Positions 1 to 8,105 of a stretch of DNA of 64,000 nucleotides are shown piece after piece (the first letter of the stretch is position 1; the number at the start of each line of letters is the position of its first letter). This DNA comes from Akkermansia muciniphila (lineage in GTDB: Bacteria; Verrucomicrobiota; Verrucomicrobiia; Verrucomicrobiales; DEV007). Made by a program: the position numbers and the translations under genes. The notes under the pieces are model-generated. The model had not been told where the DNA came from. It worked only from the letters and a program-made list of their open reading frames with translations, and searched no databases. The stretch spans positions 1-64,000 of the forward strand of contig CAMCXS010000014.1 in the NCBI GenBank assembly GCA_945883495.1, written 5' to 3'.

Positions 1-360
1 AAGACCATCAACCCGGCGATAGCCGCTGGTCACCAATGCCTTTCGGCGGGAGGGCACGAGGCCCCTCTTCATAGATGAAGGGGGCGCTGTCTGGGTCGTA
101 GGGGTCACCAATGCCTTTCGGCGGGAGGGCACGAGGCCCTTCTGGGATCAAGCCGATCCAAACACTGACACGAGCGGGTCACCAATGCCTTTCGGCGGGA
201 GGGCACGAGGCCCGCCGCCGCCCCCTCCACTCTGGTAGTGGACAGGTGGGGGTCACCAATGCCTTTCGGCGGGAGGGCACGAGGCCCGCCAGTCAAACCG
301 ATTGGAAGCTCGGGCTAAAGCCAAGTCACCAATGCCTTTCGGCGGGAGGGCACGAGGCCC
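1..360 (-). CRISPR. CRISPR array, partial, five identical 36-bp repeats
   Basis: Five identical 36-bp direct repeats lie at 29-64, 104-139, 178-213, 252-287 and 325-360. On the + strand each begins GTCACCAATGCC and ends GCACGAGGCCC. Spacers are 39, 38, 38 and 37 bp (65-103, 140-177, 214-251, 288-324) and all differ. Bases 1-28 look like part of a further spacer, so the array continues beyond the left edge. Transcription is inferred to be leftward because cas2 and cas1 lie on the minus strand to the right and the roughly 230-bp stretch between them and the first repeat would be the leader. Repeat orientation was not proven. The repeat lacks the common ATTGAAAC terminus, so the subtype cannot be read from it. 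Confidence 0.96.
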
Positions 361-590
361 CCTGGCCTCTGTAACTACCTGCAGGTAAGCAAGATACAAG
401 GCGAATTTTCGTAACCTTGTCCTCACCAAAGACTTTCTCCAACATCGGTTAGCGGCTCCCACCATCACCTCGACTGAAATCGCTCCTCCTCAGCACTTTG
501 CGCGTTTCGTAACCCCAAACGCCACGGATACGCCGTAAGCCAGATCCGTCTCCGACGGAAGGCGTCCTCACCCTTCCCACGTGGTGCGAA
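361..590 (-). promoter_or_regulatory. Putative CRISPR leader
   Basis: This 230-bp non-coding stretch separates the cas2 stop from the array. In leftward-transcribed arrays the leader holds the promoter and the spacer-integration signals, so this is its expected place. No clear promoter hexamers stand out. The assignment is by position only. Confidence 0.5.
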
Positions 591-878
591 TTACCAAATC
601 ATCACGGGATCTCCCTCAAGCGGCGCCTCGCGACCGATCCGATGGACCTTGAGGGTGCAGGTGCCGCACAGGGGATACACCCGAACGCTGTCTTCTGCTT
701 CGTCAATCCGCTCCGCGACCGCGGCGATCACGCTGCCCAGCTTCTGGGGATCAATGTCCAACTCAAACACCGACATCTGGACACGGAGACCGATCCCCTC
801 CAGGTATTTCGCAAGCTTGGCGCGGCGTCGATCTCCGCTTTTGGTGGACGGAATATCGTAGGAAACGAGGTGGAGCAT
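591..878 (-). CDS. cas2: CRISPR-associated endoribonuclease/integrase subunit Cas2
   Basis: A 95-residue protein starting MLHLVSYDIP, the Cas2 ferredoxin-like first strand with its conserved Asp (YDI). A basic segment (GDRRRAKLAKYLEG) and the QMSVFELDI strand follow, both typical of the family. Cas2 forms the central dimer of the Cas1-Cas2 complex that integrates new spacers. The ATG at 878 was chosen because the fold begins there. The frame stays open upstream only through an 8-bp tandem repeat. It lies just after cas1 and directly before the leader and array, so it belongs to this adaptation module. Confidence 0.93.
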   Translation of the reverse strand: MLHLVSYDIPSTKSGDRRRAKLAKYLEGIGLRVQMSVFELDIDPQKLGSVIAAVAERIDEAEDSVRVYPLCGTCTLKVHRIGREAPLEGDPVMIW

Positions 879-912
879 GTTGCCAGGTCGAGGCACGGTT
901 TTTGGTGGAGGG

Positions 913-964
913 TTGGAGTCTTGGAGTCTTGGAGTCTTGGAGTCTTGGAGTCTTGGAGTCTTGG
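913..964. repeat. 8-bp tandem repeat (TTGGAGTC x6) between cas1 and cas2
   Basis: Six perfect copies of TTGGAGTC run from 913 to 960, followed by a partial TTGG. They fill most of the gap between the cas1 stop (996) and the cas2 start (878). Because the unit is not a multiple of three, a change in copy number would shift the open frame upstream of cas2 and alter the spacing between the two genes. Confidence 0.95.
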
Positions 965-995
965 CCAATTTGCGATCGATCGGTGGAACCCTCGG

Positions 996-2024
996 TCAGC
1001 GCACTTCCTCGGGATCAAGGTAGAAAGGCCTGAAGTCCGCTAGCGTGCGAGCCGCGGCGTGTTTGGCGAATCTGGTCACTTCATCCATGAGGAGACTGCC
1101 GGGTGAAGGCAGGCCGGGGCCGAGATCGGCGTCGCAGTCTTGAACCCATTTCCCCAATTCCAGGAGTACCGCTTCCCTTCCCTCCCGGCTGATGCGAACG
1201 CCATTGTGCGGGCCGTCTGGGATGCCAAAGTGTTCTTCCCTCAAGATAGCAAGATTCAAGAGCCGCAACATGAGCCGATCGCCCAAGGCGGGGCGGAATG
1301 GTTCCAGGAGGTCGAGCACCAAGCTAGGACGGCGGCTCTCGGTGGAGTGGAGATAGCCGATGTAGGGGTCCAATCCTTCCGCTTCGACGCAGGCCAGGAG
1401 TTGGTGCGAGAGAACCGCGTAACTGTAGGAGAGCACGGCATTCCCCGGATCTTTGGGTGGTTGCCGGTTCCGGCCACTGAAGGTGAGCCAGTCCGTGCGC
1501 AACATCCGGCCGATGGCTTCAAACCAGATCCGGGCCGCCATGCCTTCCACGCCCATGAGGGATGGGATTGACTCCGTGCCGGGAACCGCATCCCGGAACC
1601 GGCGCAGTTCCTTTACGATTAGGGAGAGACGCTCGTCCCGGTAGTTGCTCAGATAGCGGCGGAGAACCGTGCCGCAATTCGCCAGCTTGGCATCGATCCA
1701 ACGTTGCGCGAGTTGGAAACGGAGTACGTCATCAAACCAAGCGTGCGCTTGGCCGAGTCGTCCGGCCGGATTCGGCCTCCAAGGCGCCACGAGCCGCGCC
1801 TGGACCCGCCCGCCTTTCCCAAGGAACGTCACCGGAGCGCCCATCGTCCCGAGACGATCCAGGGCGTTGCGAGTGATCTCGACTCCATGCTCCACGATGA
1901 CTTGGCCGATCATCGTCGGTGGAATCCGCCCAATCTGCCGGCCGTGGCTGCGCAGGGTGAAGTGGGAGGCGTTGACCGCCAACGTAGTCTTGGGATCACG
2001 AATATAGATGGTTTTGTCGAACAT
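996..2024 (-). CDS. cas1: CRISPR-associated endonuclease Cas1
   Basis: A 342-residue Cas1, normal length for the family. Cas1 is the metal-dependent integrase that, with Cas2, inserts protospacers at the leader end of the array. Expected catalytic residues are visible: Glu160 in GVEGMAARIW, His226 in YIGYLHS, and Asp238 in LVLDLLEPFRP. The N-terminal beta domain opens MFDKTIYIRDP. The ATG at 2024 lies about 20 bp after the stop of a small membrane-protein ORF and cas2 follows, so the genes look co-transcribed leftward. The subtype cannot be decided from Cas1 alone by eye. Confidence 0.95.
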   Translation of the reverse strand: MFDKTIYIRDPKTTLAVNASHFTLRSHGRQIGRIPPTMIGQVIVEHGVEITRNALDRLGTMGAPVTFLGKGGRVQARLVAPWRPNPAGRLGQAHAWFDDVLRFQLAQRWIDAKLANCGTVLRRYLSNYRDERLSLIVKELRRFRDAVPGTESIPSLMGVEGMAARIWFEAIGRMLRTDWLTFSGRNRQPPKDPGNAVLSYSYAVLSHQLLACVEAEGLDPYIGYLHSTESRRPSLVLDLLEPFRPALGDRLMLRLLNLAILREEHFGIPDGPHNGVRISREGREAVLLELGKWVQDCDADLGPGLPSPGSLLMDEVTRFAKHAAARTLADFRPFYLDPEEVR

Positions 2025-2045
2025 ATAGCGGAAGCGGAAAAAGCC

Positions 2046-2246
2046 TTAGCCGCGAGGCATGAAGGAACGGATCAGTCCGATCAGAATGATCAGTCCGAGC
2101 ACGCCAAGAGGTCCGTGCATCAGGGACGGAAAGAGGCAGAAAGCAAAGCCAAGCAGGACCAAACAGCCGCAGCCGTTGTCCGGCGGAGGGTCACGGTGGA
2201 TGACAACCCATTCGTCGTGATCGGCACGGATATGGCGGCGGCGCAC
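2046..2246 (-). CDS. Small membrane protein inside the cas operon
   Basis: A 66-residue ORF with a GTG start sits between the CARF gene (stop at 2303) and cas1 (start at 2024), with gaps of 56 and 21 bp on the same strand. The sequence has a polar head (DEWVVIHRDPPPDN), then GCGC and two hydrophobic stretches (LVLLGFAFCLFPSLM and LGVLGLIILIGLI), predicting a two-helix membrane hairpin with a short basic tail. I do not recognise a family. Position and orientation suggest co-expression with cas1 and the CARF gene. A short spurious ORF remains possible, but the helix pattern and tight packing argue for a real gene. Confidence 0.55.
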   Translation of the reverse strand: MRRRHIRADHDEWVVIHRDPPPDNGCGCLVLLGFAFCLFPSLMHGPLGVLGLIILIGLIRSFMPRG

Positions 2247-2302
2247 GAGGACAATATTGCGCCACGCGGGAACTTATGGCCACAGGACGGATATCCGCGG
2301 AT

Positions 2303-3421
2303 CTATTCTTCGGGAAAGCGAATCTCGAATCCAACGCGTGAGTTCCCTGGCTTGAAGAAACGGAGGTAATCCTCTAAGCGATGCTCCTTCAGTGCATTGC
2401 TGACGCCCAGAATACCATTGCTCACATCCCCACAATCGAACTCCTCCGGCTTTTTCAAGTTCCACTTGATGACAAGGAGACTGTTCCGCTGCCGCCACTC
2501 GGAAATCCAAGGTCGCCAATACTTCACCGCTTCCTCGCGGTCGATGAAAGGTTTGGCTCCGGATTTCGCATGTTCCCAAAGGAATCGTGCGATCAGCGCT
2601 ACCCTCCCGGTAGAAAGCTTGATCACCCTGCCGTTGATCGTCATCTCTGCCTTTTCGGCATTCACGGATACCACAGGGGGACCGGAGAACCGCCGAATCT
2701 CGGTGGAATAGCGCTGGATCAATCCGCCAAAAGTCCGGCGCGGTTCATCCAGTTCCCGAAAGCCATTGCGCAAGGGCACAAACGGGATGTCCGCCAGCTC
2801 GACCACGGCGGCCGCGGCCACAACGTCGATCAGTTTGTCTCCAGATCTGGCCTGCAGCACTTGCATTGGCTGATCCGGATAGAAGAACGACCGGCATTGA
2901 TCATAAGGATCGTTCACCAGTACATGGGTCACCCGATCCGATTCCCTCCCAATGAGGCTCATGGCGGCATAAAGCAAGGCCCCCATCGTTTTGCGTCCAC
3001 CCGCAATGCTGGCGATCACACGCTGATCCGAGGAATCCACAAACGGAGAGAGGGTTTGCAGGATGGCATCCGCGGCGTCCGCGTTGTCGCCGGGGGTGCG
3101 AACATCATCAGCCTCCCGCTTGACGCCCGTGTCGGGATTGGAGAGTTGGATGACACGGAGCGAAAGCTGCAATTGAGGGCTATTTGGGGCGAGCCCCTGA
3201 CGGGTAAAAATCGACTGCCGGAGGCAATCCCAAACGGAACGATTCCCCCACTCTGGACGCGGCGTGAGCAGATCCCGTTCAATGCTTTGGCGCCCCGGCA
3301 CCGTCGTGATCACGACCACCTCATCCGGAATCACCGCCGGTGTCTCCCGGGACAGGGCCCAGACGGTTTCCGTGATGATGGCTGGGGACATGCCGGAGAC
3401 GGTGATGAGGATGGTTTTCAT
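2303..3421 (-). CDS. CARF-domain protein, NE0113/Sso2081-like ring nuclease type
   Basis: About 372 residues from the ATG at 3421; the frame extends to 3541, but the Rossmann-type domain begins at MKTILITVSGMSP. This N-terminal motif and AGGRKTMGALL near residues 140-150 fit CRISPR-associated Rossmann (CARF) proteins of the Cas_NE0113 family, members of which bind and degrade cyclic oligoadenylate made by type III Cas10. The C-terminal third contains a segment resembling a winged helix (LSTGRVALIARFLWEHA). It is first in a leftward set with the small membrane protein, cas1 and cas2. If the family call is right, it implies a type III effector elsewhere, possibly left of the window. Whether it acts as a ring nuclease, sensor or effector is inference. 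Confidence 0.8.
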   Translation of the reverse strand: MKTILITVSGMSPAIITETVWALSRETPAVIPDEVVVITTVPGRQSIERDLLTPRPEWGNRSVWDCLRQSIFTRQGLAPNSPQLQLSLRVIQLSNPDTGVKREADDVRTPGDNADAADAILQTLSPFVDSSDQRVIASIAGGRKTMGALLYAAMSLIGRESDRVTHVLVNDPYDQCRSFFYPDQPMQVLQARSGDKLIDVVAAAAVVELADIPFVPLRNGFRELDEPRRTFGGLIQRYSTEIRRFSGPPVVSVNAEKAEMTINGRVIKLSTGRVALIARFLWEHAKSGAKPFIDREEAVKYWRPWISEWRQRNSLLVIKWNLKKPEEFDCGDVSNGILGVSNALKEHRLEDYLRFFKPGNSRVGFEIRFPEE

Positions 3422-3599
3422 GGTGCGTCGTTCTTGGCTCGATGGAAGCGGCTGGACTATGCGCTCAGCTCCCCTGCCCTGTCTTGTGCCTGGATATCCG
3501 CGGAGATCCGGAGATTGGCCGAGGGTGGGTTTGCGATGCAACTGTTCCCTTCACTCTTCACCACTCCCATTCACGAAGAACGAAGAACCATCAACAACA

Positions 3600-3794
3600 A
3601 TGCCGCCACTCCCGCCCATCGTCTGGATCGCCATCGCTCTGGTCATTCTCCTGCTCGGCGACGACTTCGGCGAAAAGGTCCTCGGACCTGACTCTGTGGT
3701 CGACAACGTGGTCTCGCCCGATCTGCAACTCATGATTTTCGGGATCACGCTGGCCCTCATCGCCGCCTACGTGATCAAAACCAAATCCAACTGA
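3600..3794 (+). CDS. Small two-helix membrane protein
   Basis: A 64-residue protein (ATG at 3600) with two hydrophobic helices, IVWIAIALVILLLG near the N-terminus and MIFGITLALIAAYVI near the C-terminus, linked by an acidic stretch. It is divergent from the CARF gene, with 178 bp between the starts, and is followed after 15 bp by a second membrane-protein gene, so the two probably form an operon. The family is not recognised. No strong Shine-Dalgarno sequence precedes the ATG. Confidence 0.55.
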   Translation: MPPLPPIVWIAIALVILLLGDDFGEKVLGPDSVVDNVVSPDLQLMIFGITLALIAAYVIKTKSN

Positions 3795-3809
3795 CTGAGA
3801 GCTCCCGCC

Positions 3810-4385
3810 ATGCCCGCCATCTTCCAGCGCTTCCTGGTCCTGGTCCTTGTTCTGATCGTCACCGGCTGTCAAGACATCGATTCCTCCCAGGCGGAACGTG
3901 CCATCCTCGAAGCTTTGCAGCAGAAGCAGTTCGATCTGATGCGGGACATGCGGATCACGATGGCGAACTCGTTCTTTCTCTGGTCAATGGTCGTTCTGGC
4001 CCAAACCTTCTTCGGCCCAGCCATCCTTGACGCCCTGCGCGGCTGGGGCGTCCACTGGTTCCAGCTTTCGATGCAAACCCAGAAGGAGTTGGCTCAGCTG
4101 GCCTATGGGCTGGCGATTGGACTTGCCTCACTCTTCACCTTGTTTCACCCCACGCTGGCCGAAGTCCGTCTCAGCATTTTCCTGCTCCTGGCTGGCACAG
4201 TTGTGCCCTTTACGAAGGATTACCTTCCCGGCATTCAAACCGGCGATCGCTTGCGCCGGAAATTGGCCATTGCCCAGATCACGAAACTCTTCGTCTGCGG
4301 CGCGATCTACTTCCTAATCTTGAAAGTGCTCAGCCCGGAAGGGATCAACGGCCTGACGGTGACGGCACCGGTGGGCTCGCTTTGA
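3810..4385 (+). CDS. Putative lipoprotein/integral membrane protein
   Basis: 191 residues. The N-terminus is a lipoprotein-like signal (VLVLVLIVTGC), placing a lipidated Cys near residue 20. A short helical segment follows, then about four hydrophobic helices, including FFLWSMVVLAQTFFGPAIL, AYGLAIGLASLFTLF, IFLLLAGTVVPF and LFVCGAIYFLILKVL. A lipobox ahead of several membrane helices is unusual; the first helix may instead be an uncleaved anchor. It is paired with the preceding small membrane protein. I recognise no family. Its place beside a CARF gene makes a defence-associated membrane role conceivable but unproven. Confidence 0.65.
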   Translation: MPAIFQRFLVLVLVLIVTGCQDIDSSQAERAILEALQQKQFDLMRDMRITMANSFFLWSMVVLAQTFFGPAILDALRGWGVHWFQLSMQTQKELAQLAYGLAIGLASLFTLFHPTLAEVRLSIFLLLAGTVVPFTKDYLPGIQTGDRLRRKLAIAQITKLFVCGAIYFLILKVLSPEGINGLTVTAPVGSL

Positions 4386-4533
4386 TGCCGTTTCAAAAAA
4401 ACACAAGTACTTCGAAACGCTTTACAGTCGATCGAAAACCAGGAGGCCCTTCGATCTCACGGCGCAGCCGCCAGAAGACCAAACCATCACGAAGCCTCAA
4501 CCAGGCGACAGCCCAGCCCCCGATGCCTTCCCC

Positions 4534-7215
4534 TCACGCGGACGACCGGGCCCAAACTTCTTGGCCGCTTCCCGGGGTAATCTCCAGAACCGTCGAGACT
4601 TGCTGCAAGAATTGATCCGCCTGATAGGGCTTGTGGATAAATCCGGCCGGTCGCGCCCCGGAGTCCAGGGCGAAGGCGTCAAAATCCATGAGGTAGGCGC
4701 TGACCACGATCACCGGGACAAAAGATCCCTCAGAGCGCACACTCCGGAACATCTCCGCGCCACTCATCCCGGGCATGTTGAGGTCGAGCACGATGAGCCG
4801 GATCCGGTCCCGGTACTGCCGGAACAGCGCTAAGCCCTCGTCGCCACTCCGGGCCCCGACCGAGGCGATGCCAGCGCGCTGCAGAATCGCCTGGTTGAGC
4901 CGGCGAATGCTGTCTTCATCGTCCACCACCAAAACGAACGGCACCTCAGGCACCGCCACGGGAATCGATCCTGGGGCCACCGGATCCACATGGCGCGCCT
5001 CGATCGGCTGGGAAGGATCTTCGACCACGACGGTGACGGGAAGTTCCGAGGCGGGAAGGTAAACCCGCATGCAGGTGCCCTGCCCTTCCTCCGAGGTGCA
5101 GGTGAGCCAGCCGCCATGCTGCCAAGCGATCCCCGAGACGACCGCCAAACCGAGGCCGTTGGAGCGCGAGTCCGTCGTGAAAAAGGGTTCGAAAATGCGG
5201 GGCCGAATGGGTTCGGGGATCCCATGTCCGTTGTCCAGCACGGTGAAACAAATGAACCGGCCCGCCTCCGGATCCGCCGCTTCCTGCTGCGGGTCACCTA
5301 GCTGCAATGGTTCCGCCGTAACCCGCAAGGTCCCGCCGCGAGGCATGGCGCGGATCGAGTTCGCGCACAGCTCCAGCAGCACCGAGCGAAGCCGGCCACG
5401 GTCCGCGGTGACGTGGAGATTTTTCTCGGGCAACTCGATTTGGATCTGATACTGGGGCCCCAGGCCGTCGGAAAGTTGATCCTTGAGCCAGGACAGAATG
5501 CCACGCACGCTGTTGACCCTCGCTTCCATGAGATGATGGCGCGAGTATCCCAACAAGCCACGGCAAATCGCCGACGCCTGACTAACGGCAGACCGGGCGT
5601 GCCCGATGGTTTGCGTGCGCTCCTCTGGATCCAGCTTTTGCTCCAATCCAGAGATGTCCGCGACGACTTGGGTGAGGATGCGGTTGAATTCATGCGCCAT
5701 CCCGGTGGTAAGATTCCCGATCAGCTCGGCCCGTTCCACATCGCGAGCCAGCCGCTGCAACCGCGCTTCCTCGGTGCGGTCCTCGAACCGCCAGATGAAT
5801 CCGAATGGCGTGCCATCCGCATGGTTCACTTTGAAGACAGAGACCCGGGCCGCGCCATCTTCCGGCTGCCGCAAGGCCCAGACCTGCGAAGTTAACTCTT
5901 GCGCCCGCTCGGCGGCCTGTTGCCACCACTCCAGGAAACGGCCCGAGTCCGCGAACTGCCACGCCACCCGCTGGATGATCTGACGGGCATCAAGCAGCTC
6001 CAAATCGTTCTCCGTGAATCGTCCAAACTGGGCAAACCTCCCGTTCCACCAGCAAACCCGCTGATCTTCCCCAGCCAACAGAAGAAAACCGTCCCGGCTC
6101 CCCTCCCCGGCGGCACGCGCCCGGATGGACTCCTGCTCCGCTCGATCTTCTACCCCTTGGAGACGCTGTTCGAGACGCTCCCGTTGGGCTTGTGAGTCCG
6201 CGAAAAACGCTTCCAGCTTCTTCGCCAACCCGTTGATCCGGCGATTCAGCCCCGACACCACTTCGGGTCCACTTTCCTTCACGCGCACCGCGAAGTCCCG
6301 CTGTTCCAGACGCGTCATCGCCTCCGCGGCGGCTTGGATCGGAGTTTGCAGCCAACGCGTCGTCAGCCAGGCAAGGCCCCCGGCCATTCCCAGCCCAGCC
6401 AAGGCGGCAAGCACGAGCACGCTCACCGCTTTGGATTGCAGCTTGGCCGCTTCCAGCTGCGGCAGACGCACCATCACCCGCCAGGGAGCCGTCAACCCAG
6501 GACCACTGGTCCGCACCGGCACTTCCAAGACCGTGCCCGCCGTCAAAGGCTCTCCAAACCGCCGCCCGATCCAGGCCGGATTGCGATGCGCCAGAACCTG
6601 ATCCCGATCATCCACCACGGCGACCTCTTCCGCCTGAATCCGCCCCACGGGCGCGGCCAGAGCTTCCGGCGACACATGAAATTCGAGGATCTCCGCCGCC
6701 CCACCGCCCCCGGGCAAAATCGCCAATGGCGCCATCAGCGACACTTCGGCCGCCGCCGCCGCCGCGGAATCGCTTGCCGCTCGATGCTCCACCGGCTGCA
6801 CCGCCGTCAGCACCCCGCCCGCGCCCAACCGCGCCCAGGTCGATGCGCTGGGATGCGACGCCTTGCCCGAGCGAGTCGATAGCGGCAAATTGGTGGCCCG
6901 GTGCAGCGTGATCCCGGCGAAGGGAGATTCGGCATCCGCGAACCGGCGCAAAGCTTCCAAGCGTTCCTCGTCGGTGCTCGCCGGACTGGCCACGACCTGA
7001 TCTTGAGCGATCGTTTTGACCGAGGCGATCCATTGATCCAGCAAGCCTCCGTAGATCGGTTCCACGCTGTCCGCGAGCGTCCGGACGCTGCCGAGCCGGA
7101 GATTTTCCGCTCCCTGCCGCAACATGGGCATGAGGGCCGTCCCCGCGAGGACAAGGGGAATAAGCACGGCGGCGCAAAGGCCAACAAAGAGACGGACGGA
7201 GAGGCGATTTCCCAT
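4534..7215 (-). CDS. Hybrid sensor histidine kinase with C-terminal receiver
   Basis: 893 residues. It has an N-terminal membrane helix (about 8-30), a periplasmic sensing region (about 31-260), a second helix (about 263-288), a HAMP-like linker and coiled coil (about 290-365), then a PAS-like domain (about 370-485). The phosphoacceptor helix carries His508 in GMAHEFNRIL. The ATPase domain shows an N box (LELCANSIRAM), DNGHGIPE and NGLGLAVVSGIAWQHGG. A receiver follows, with the phosphorylatable Asp in LIVLDLNMPGMSG near residue 830. The protein would autophosphorylate and pass phosphate to its own receiver. No partner regulator lies beside it, so the signal and targets are unknown. Confidence 0.92.
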   Translation of the reverse strand: MGNRLSVRLFVGLCAAVLIPLVLAGTALMPMLRQGAENLRLGSVRTLADSVEPIYGGLLDQWIASVKTIAQDQVVASPASTDEERLEALRRFADAESPFAGITLHRATNLPLSTRSGKASHPSASTWARLGAGGVLTAVQPVEHRAASDSAAAAAAEVSLMAPLAILPGGGGAAEILEFHVSPEALAAPVGRIQAEEVAVVDDRDQVLAHRNPAWIGRRFGEPLTAGTVLEVPVRTSGPGLTAPWRVMVRLPQLEAAKLQSKAVSVLVLAALAGLGMAGGLAWLTTRWLQTPIQAAAEAMTRLEQRDFAVRVKESGPEVVSGLNRRINGLAKKLEAFFADSQAQRERLEQRLQGVEDRAEQESIRARAAGEGSRDGFLLLAGEDQRVCWWNGRFAQFGRFTENDLELLDARQIIQRVAWQFADSGRFLEWWQQAAERAQELTSQVWALRQPEDGAARVSVFKVNHADGTPFGFIWRFEDRTEEARLQRLARDVERAELIGNLTTGMAHEFNRILTQVVADISGLEQKLDPEERTQTIGHARSAVSQASAICRGLLGYSRHHLMEARVNSVRGILSWLKDQLSDGLGPQYQIQIELPEKNLHVTADRGRLRSVLLELCANSIRAMPRGGTLRVTAEPLQLGDPQQEAADPEAGRFICFTVLDNGHGIPEPIRPRIFEPFFTTDSRSNGLGLAVVSGIAWQHGGWLTCTSEEGQGTCMRVYLPASELPVTVVVEDPSQPIEARHVDPVAPGSIPVAVPEVPFVLVVDDEDSIRRLNQAILQRAGIASVGARSGDEGLALFRQYRDRIRLIVLDLNMPGMSGAEMFRSVRSEGSFVPVIVVSAYLMDFDAFALDSGARPAGFIHKPYQADQFLQQVSTVLEITPGSGQEVWARSSA

Positions 7216-7280
7216 AAAGCGGGCCGCGGAATTCGGCTCCTGCCTCTCCTAATTCAGGGAATAGAAAAAATCAACAAATG

Positions 7281-8105
7281 TCAATTAAATCTCACGCGTG
7301 CGGCCCCGGCGTAGAGATTGAAGCCTCCGTCCCGCACAAATCCCGCCAGGGTCTGCCCGGACTCCTGCGCCAAATCGATCGCCAGACTGCTCGGTGCGGA
7401 GATGCCGGCGACCACCGGGATTCCGGCAGCGAGTGCTTTCTGCATCAGCTCAAACGAGATCCGTCCACTCACCAGAAGGATGCTATCCGAAAGCGGCAAA
7501 TGCCCATCGAGCAGCGCCCGGCCAATCACCTTGTCCAACGCATTGTGCCGGCCAGCGTCTTCGCGGAGGCATTGCAGATCTCCGTCCGCGGTAAAGATGG
7601 CGCTCGCATGAAGCCCGCCGGTGCGCTCAAACCCGGTTTGCGCCTCGCGAAGCCGCGGCGGCAGACTCCTCAGAAACTCCGCCGCCATCACCGGCCCGCC
7701 CACCACCGGCGGACAGGAGAGGAAGACGCTCTCAATCGTCGATTTCCCGCAGATTCCACAACTTGAGGCACTGAACACGTGCCTGGTAAGCCGATCCAAC
7801 TGCAGCGCATCCGGATCGCGCAAAAAGACATCGATGACATTGCCCCGGCTCTCCTCCGCGCCGCCGCAGGGCGTGATATCAAACAAATCAGCCGCCGAAC
7901 GAATAATCCCTTCCGTTACCAGAAATCCGGCCACCAATTCCTTGTCGTGACCCGGCGTGCGCATGACGACGGCCAGTCCGCGCCCTTCCACCCGGATCTC
8001 CAGCGGCTCCTCGACGGCCACGAAATCGCCTTGAGTCTCGGCGCTCCAGGCCGGGTCCCCGTGCCGGCAACGCAGCAGTTCGACTTCGCGGGCGGCCGGG
8101 TTCAC
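7281..8105 (-). CDS. fdhD: Formate dehydrogenase accessory sulfurtransferase FdhD
   Basis: About 274 residues from a GTG at 8105, close to the usual FdhD length; the start overlaps the hisH stop as GTGA. FdhD transfers sulfur from the cysteine desulfurase to the molybdenum cofactor of formate dehydrogenase. The key cysteine pair is present as SSCGICGK (Cys116 and Cys119 in this numbering). Family segments TPGHDKELVAGFLVTEGII, DAGRHNALDKVIG and LLVSGRISFELMQKAL are clear. The frame is open farther upstream to 8336, but that part only shadows hisH. No formate dehydrogenase structural gene is in the window, so its client is elsewhere. Confidence 0.92.
   Translation of the reverse strand: MNPAAREVELLRCRHGDPAWSAETQGDFVAVEEPLEIRVEGRGLAVVMRTPGHDKELVAGFLVTEGIIRSAADLFDITPCGGAEESRGNVIDVFLRDPDALQLDRLTRHVFSASSCGICGKSTIESVFLSCPPVVGGPVMAAEFLRSLPPRLREAQTGFERTGGLHASAIFTADGDLQCLREDAGRHNALDKVIGRALLDGHLPLSDSILLVSGRISFELMQKALAAGIPVVAGISAPSSLAIDLAQESGQTLAGFVRDGGFNLYAGAARVRFN

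Noticed and set aside
642-1043. Long plus-strand ORF across the cas1-cas2 junction
   Set aside because: It is the antisense shadow of cas2 and the tandem repeat; its sequence has no protein-like pattern.
2381-3691. 436-residue plus-strand ORF opposite the CARF gene
   Set aside because: Composition (His/Arg/Gly-rich) and full overlap with a well-supported minus-strand CARF gene mark it as a shadow.
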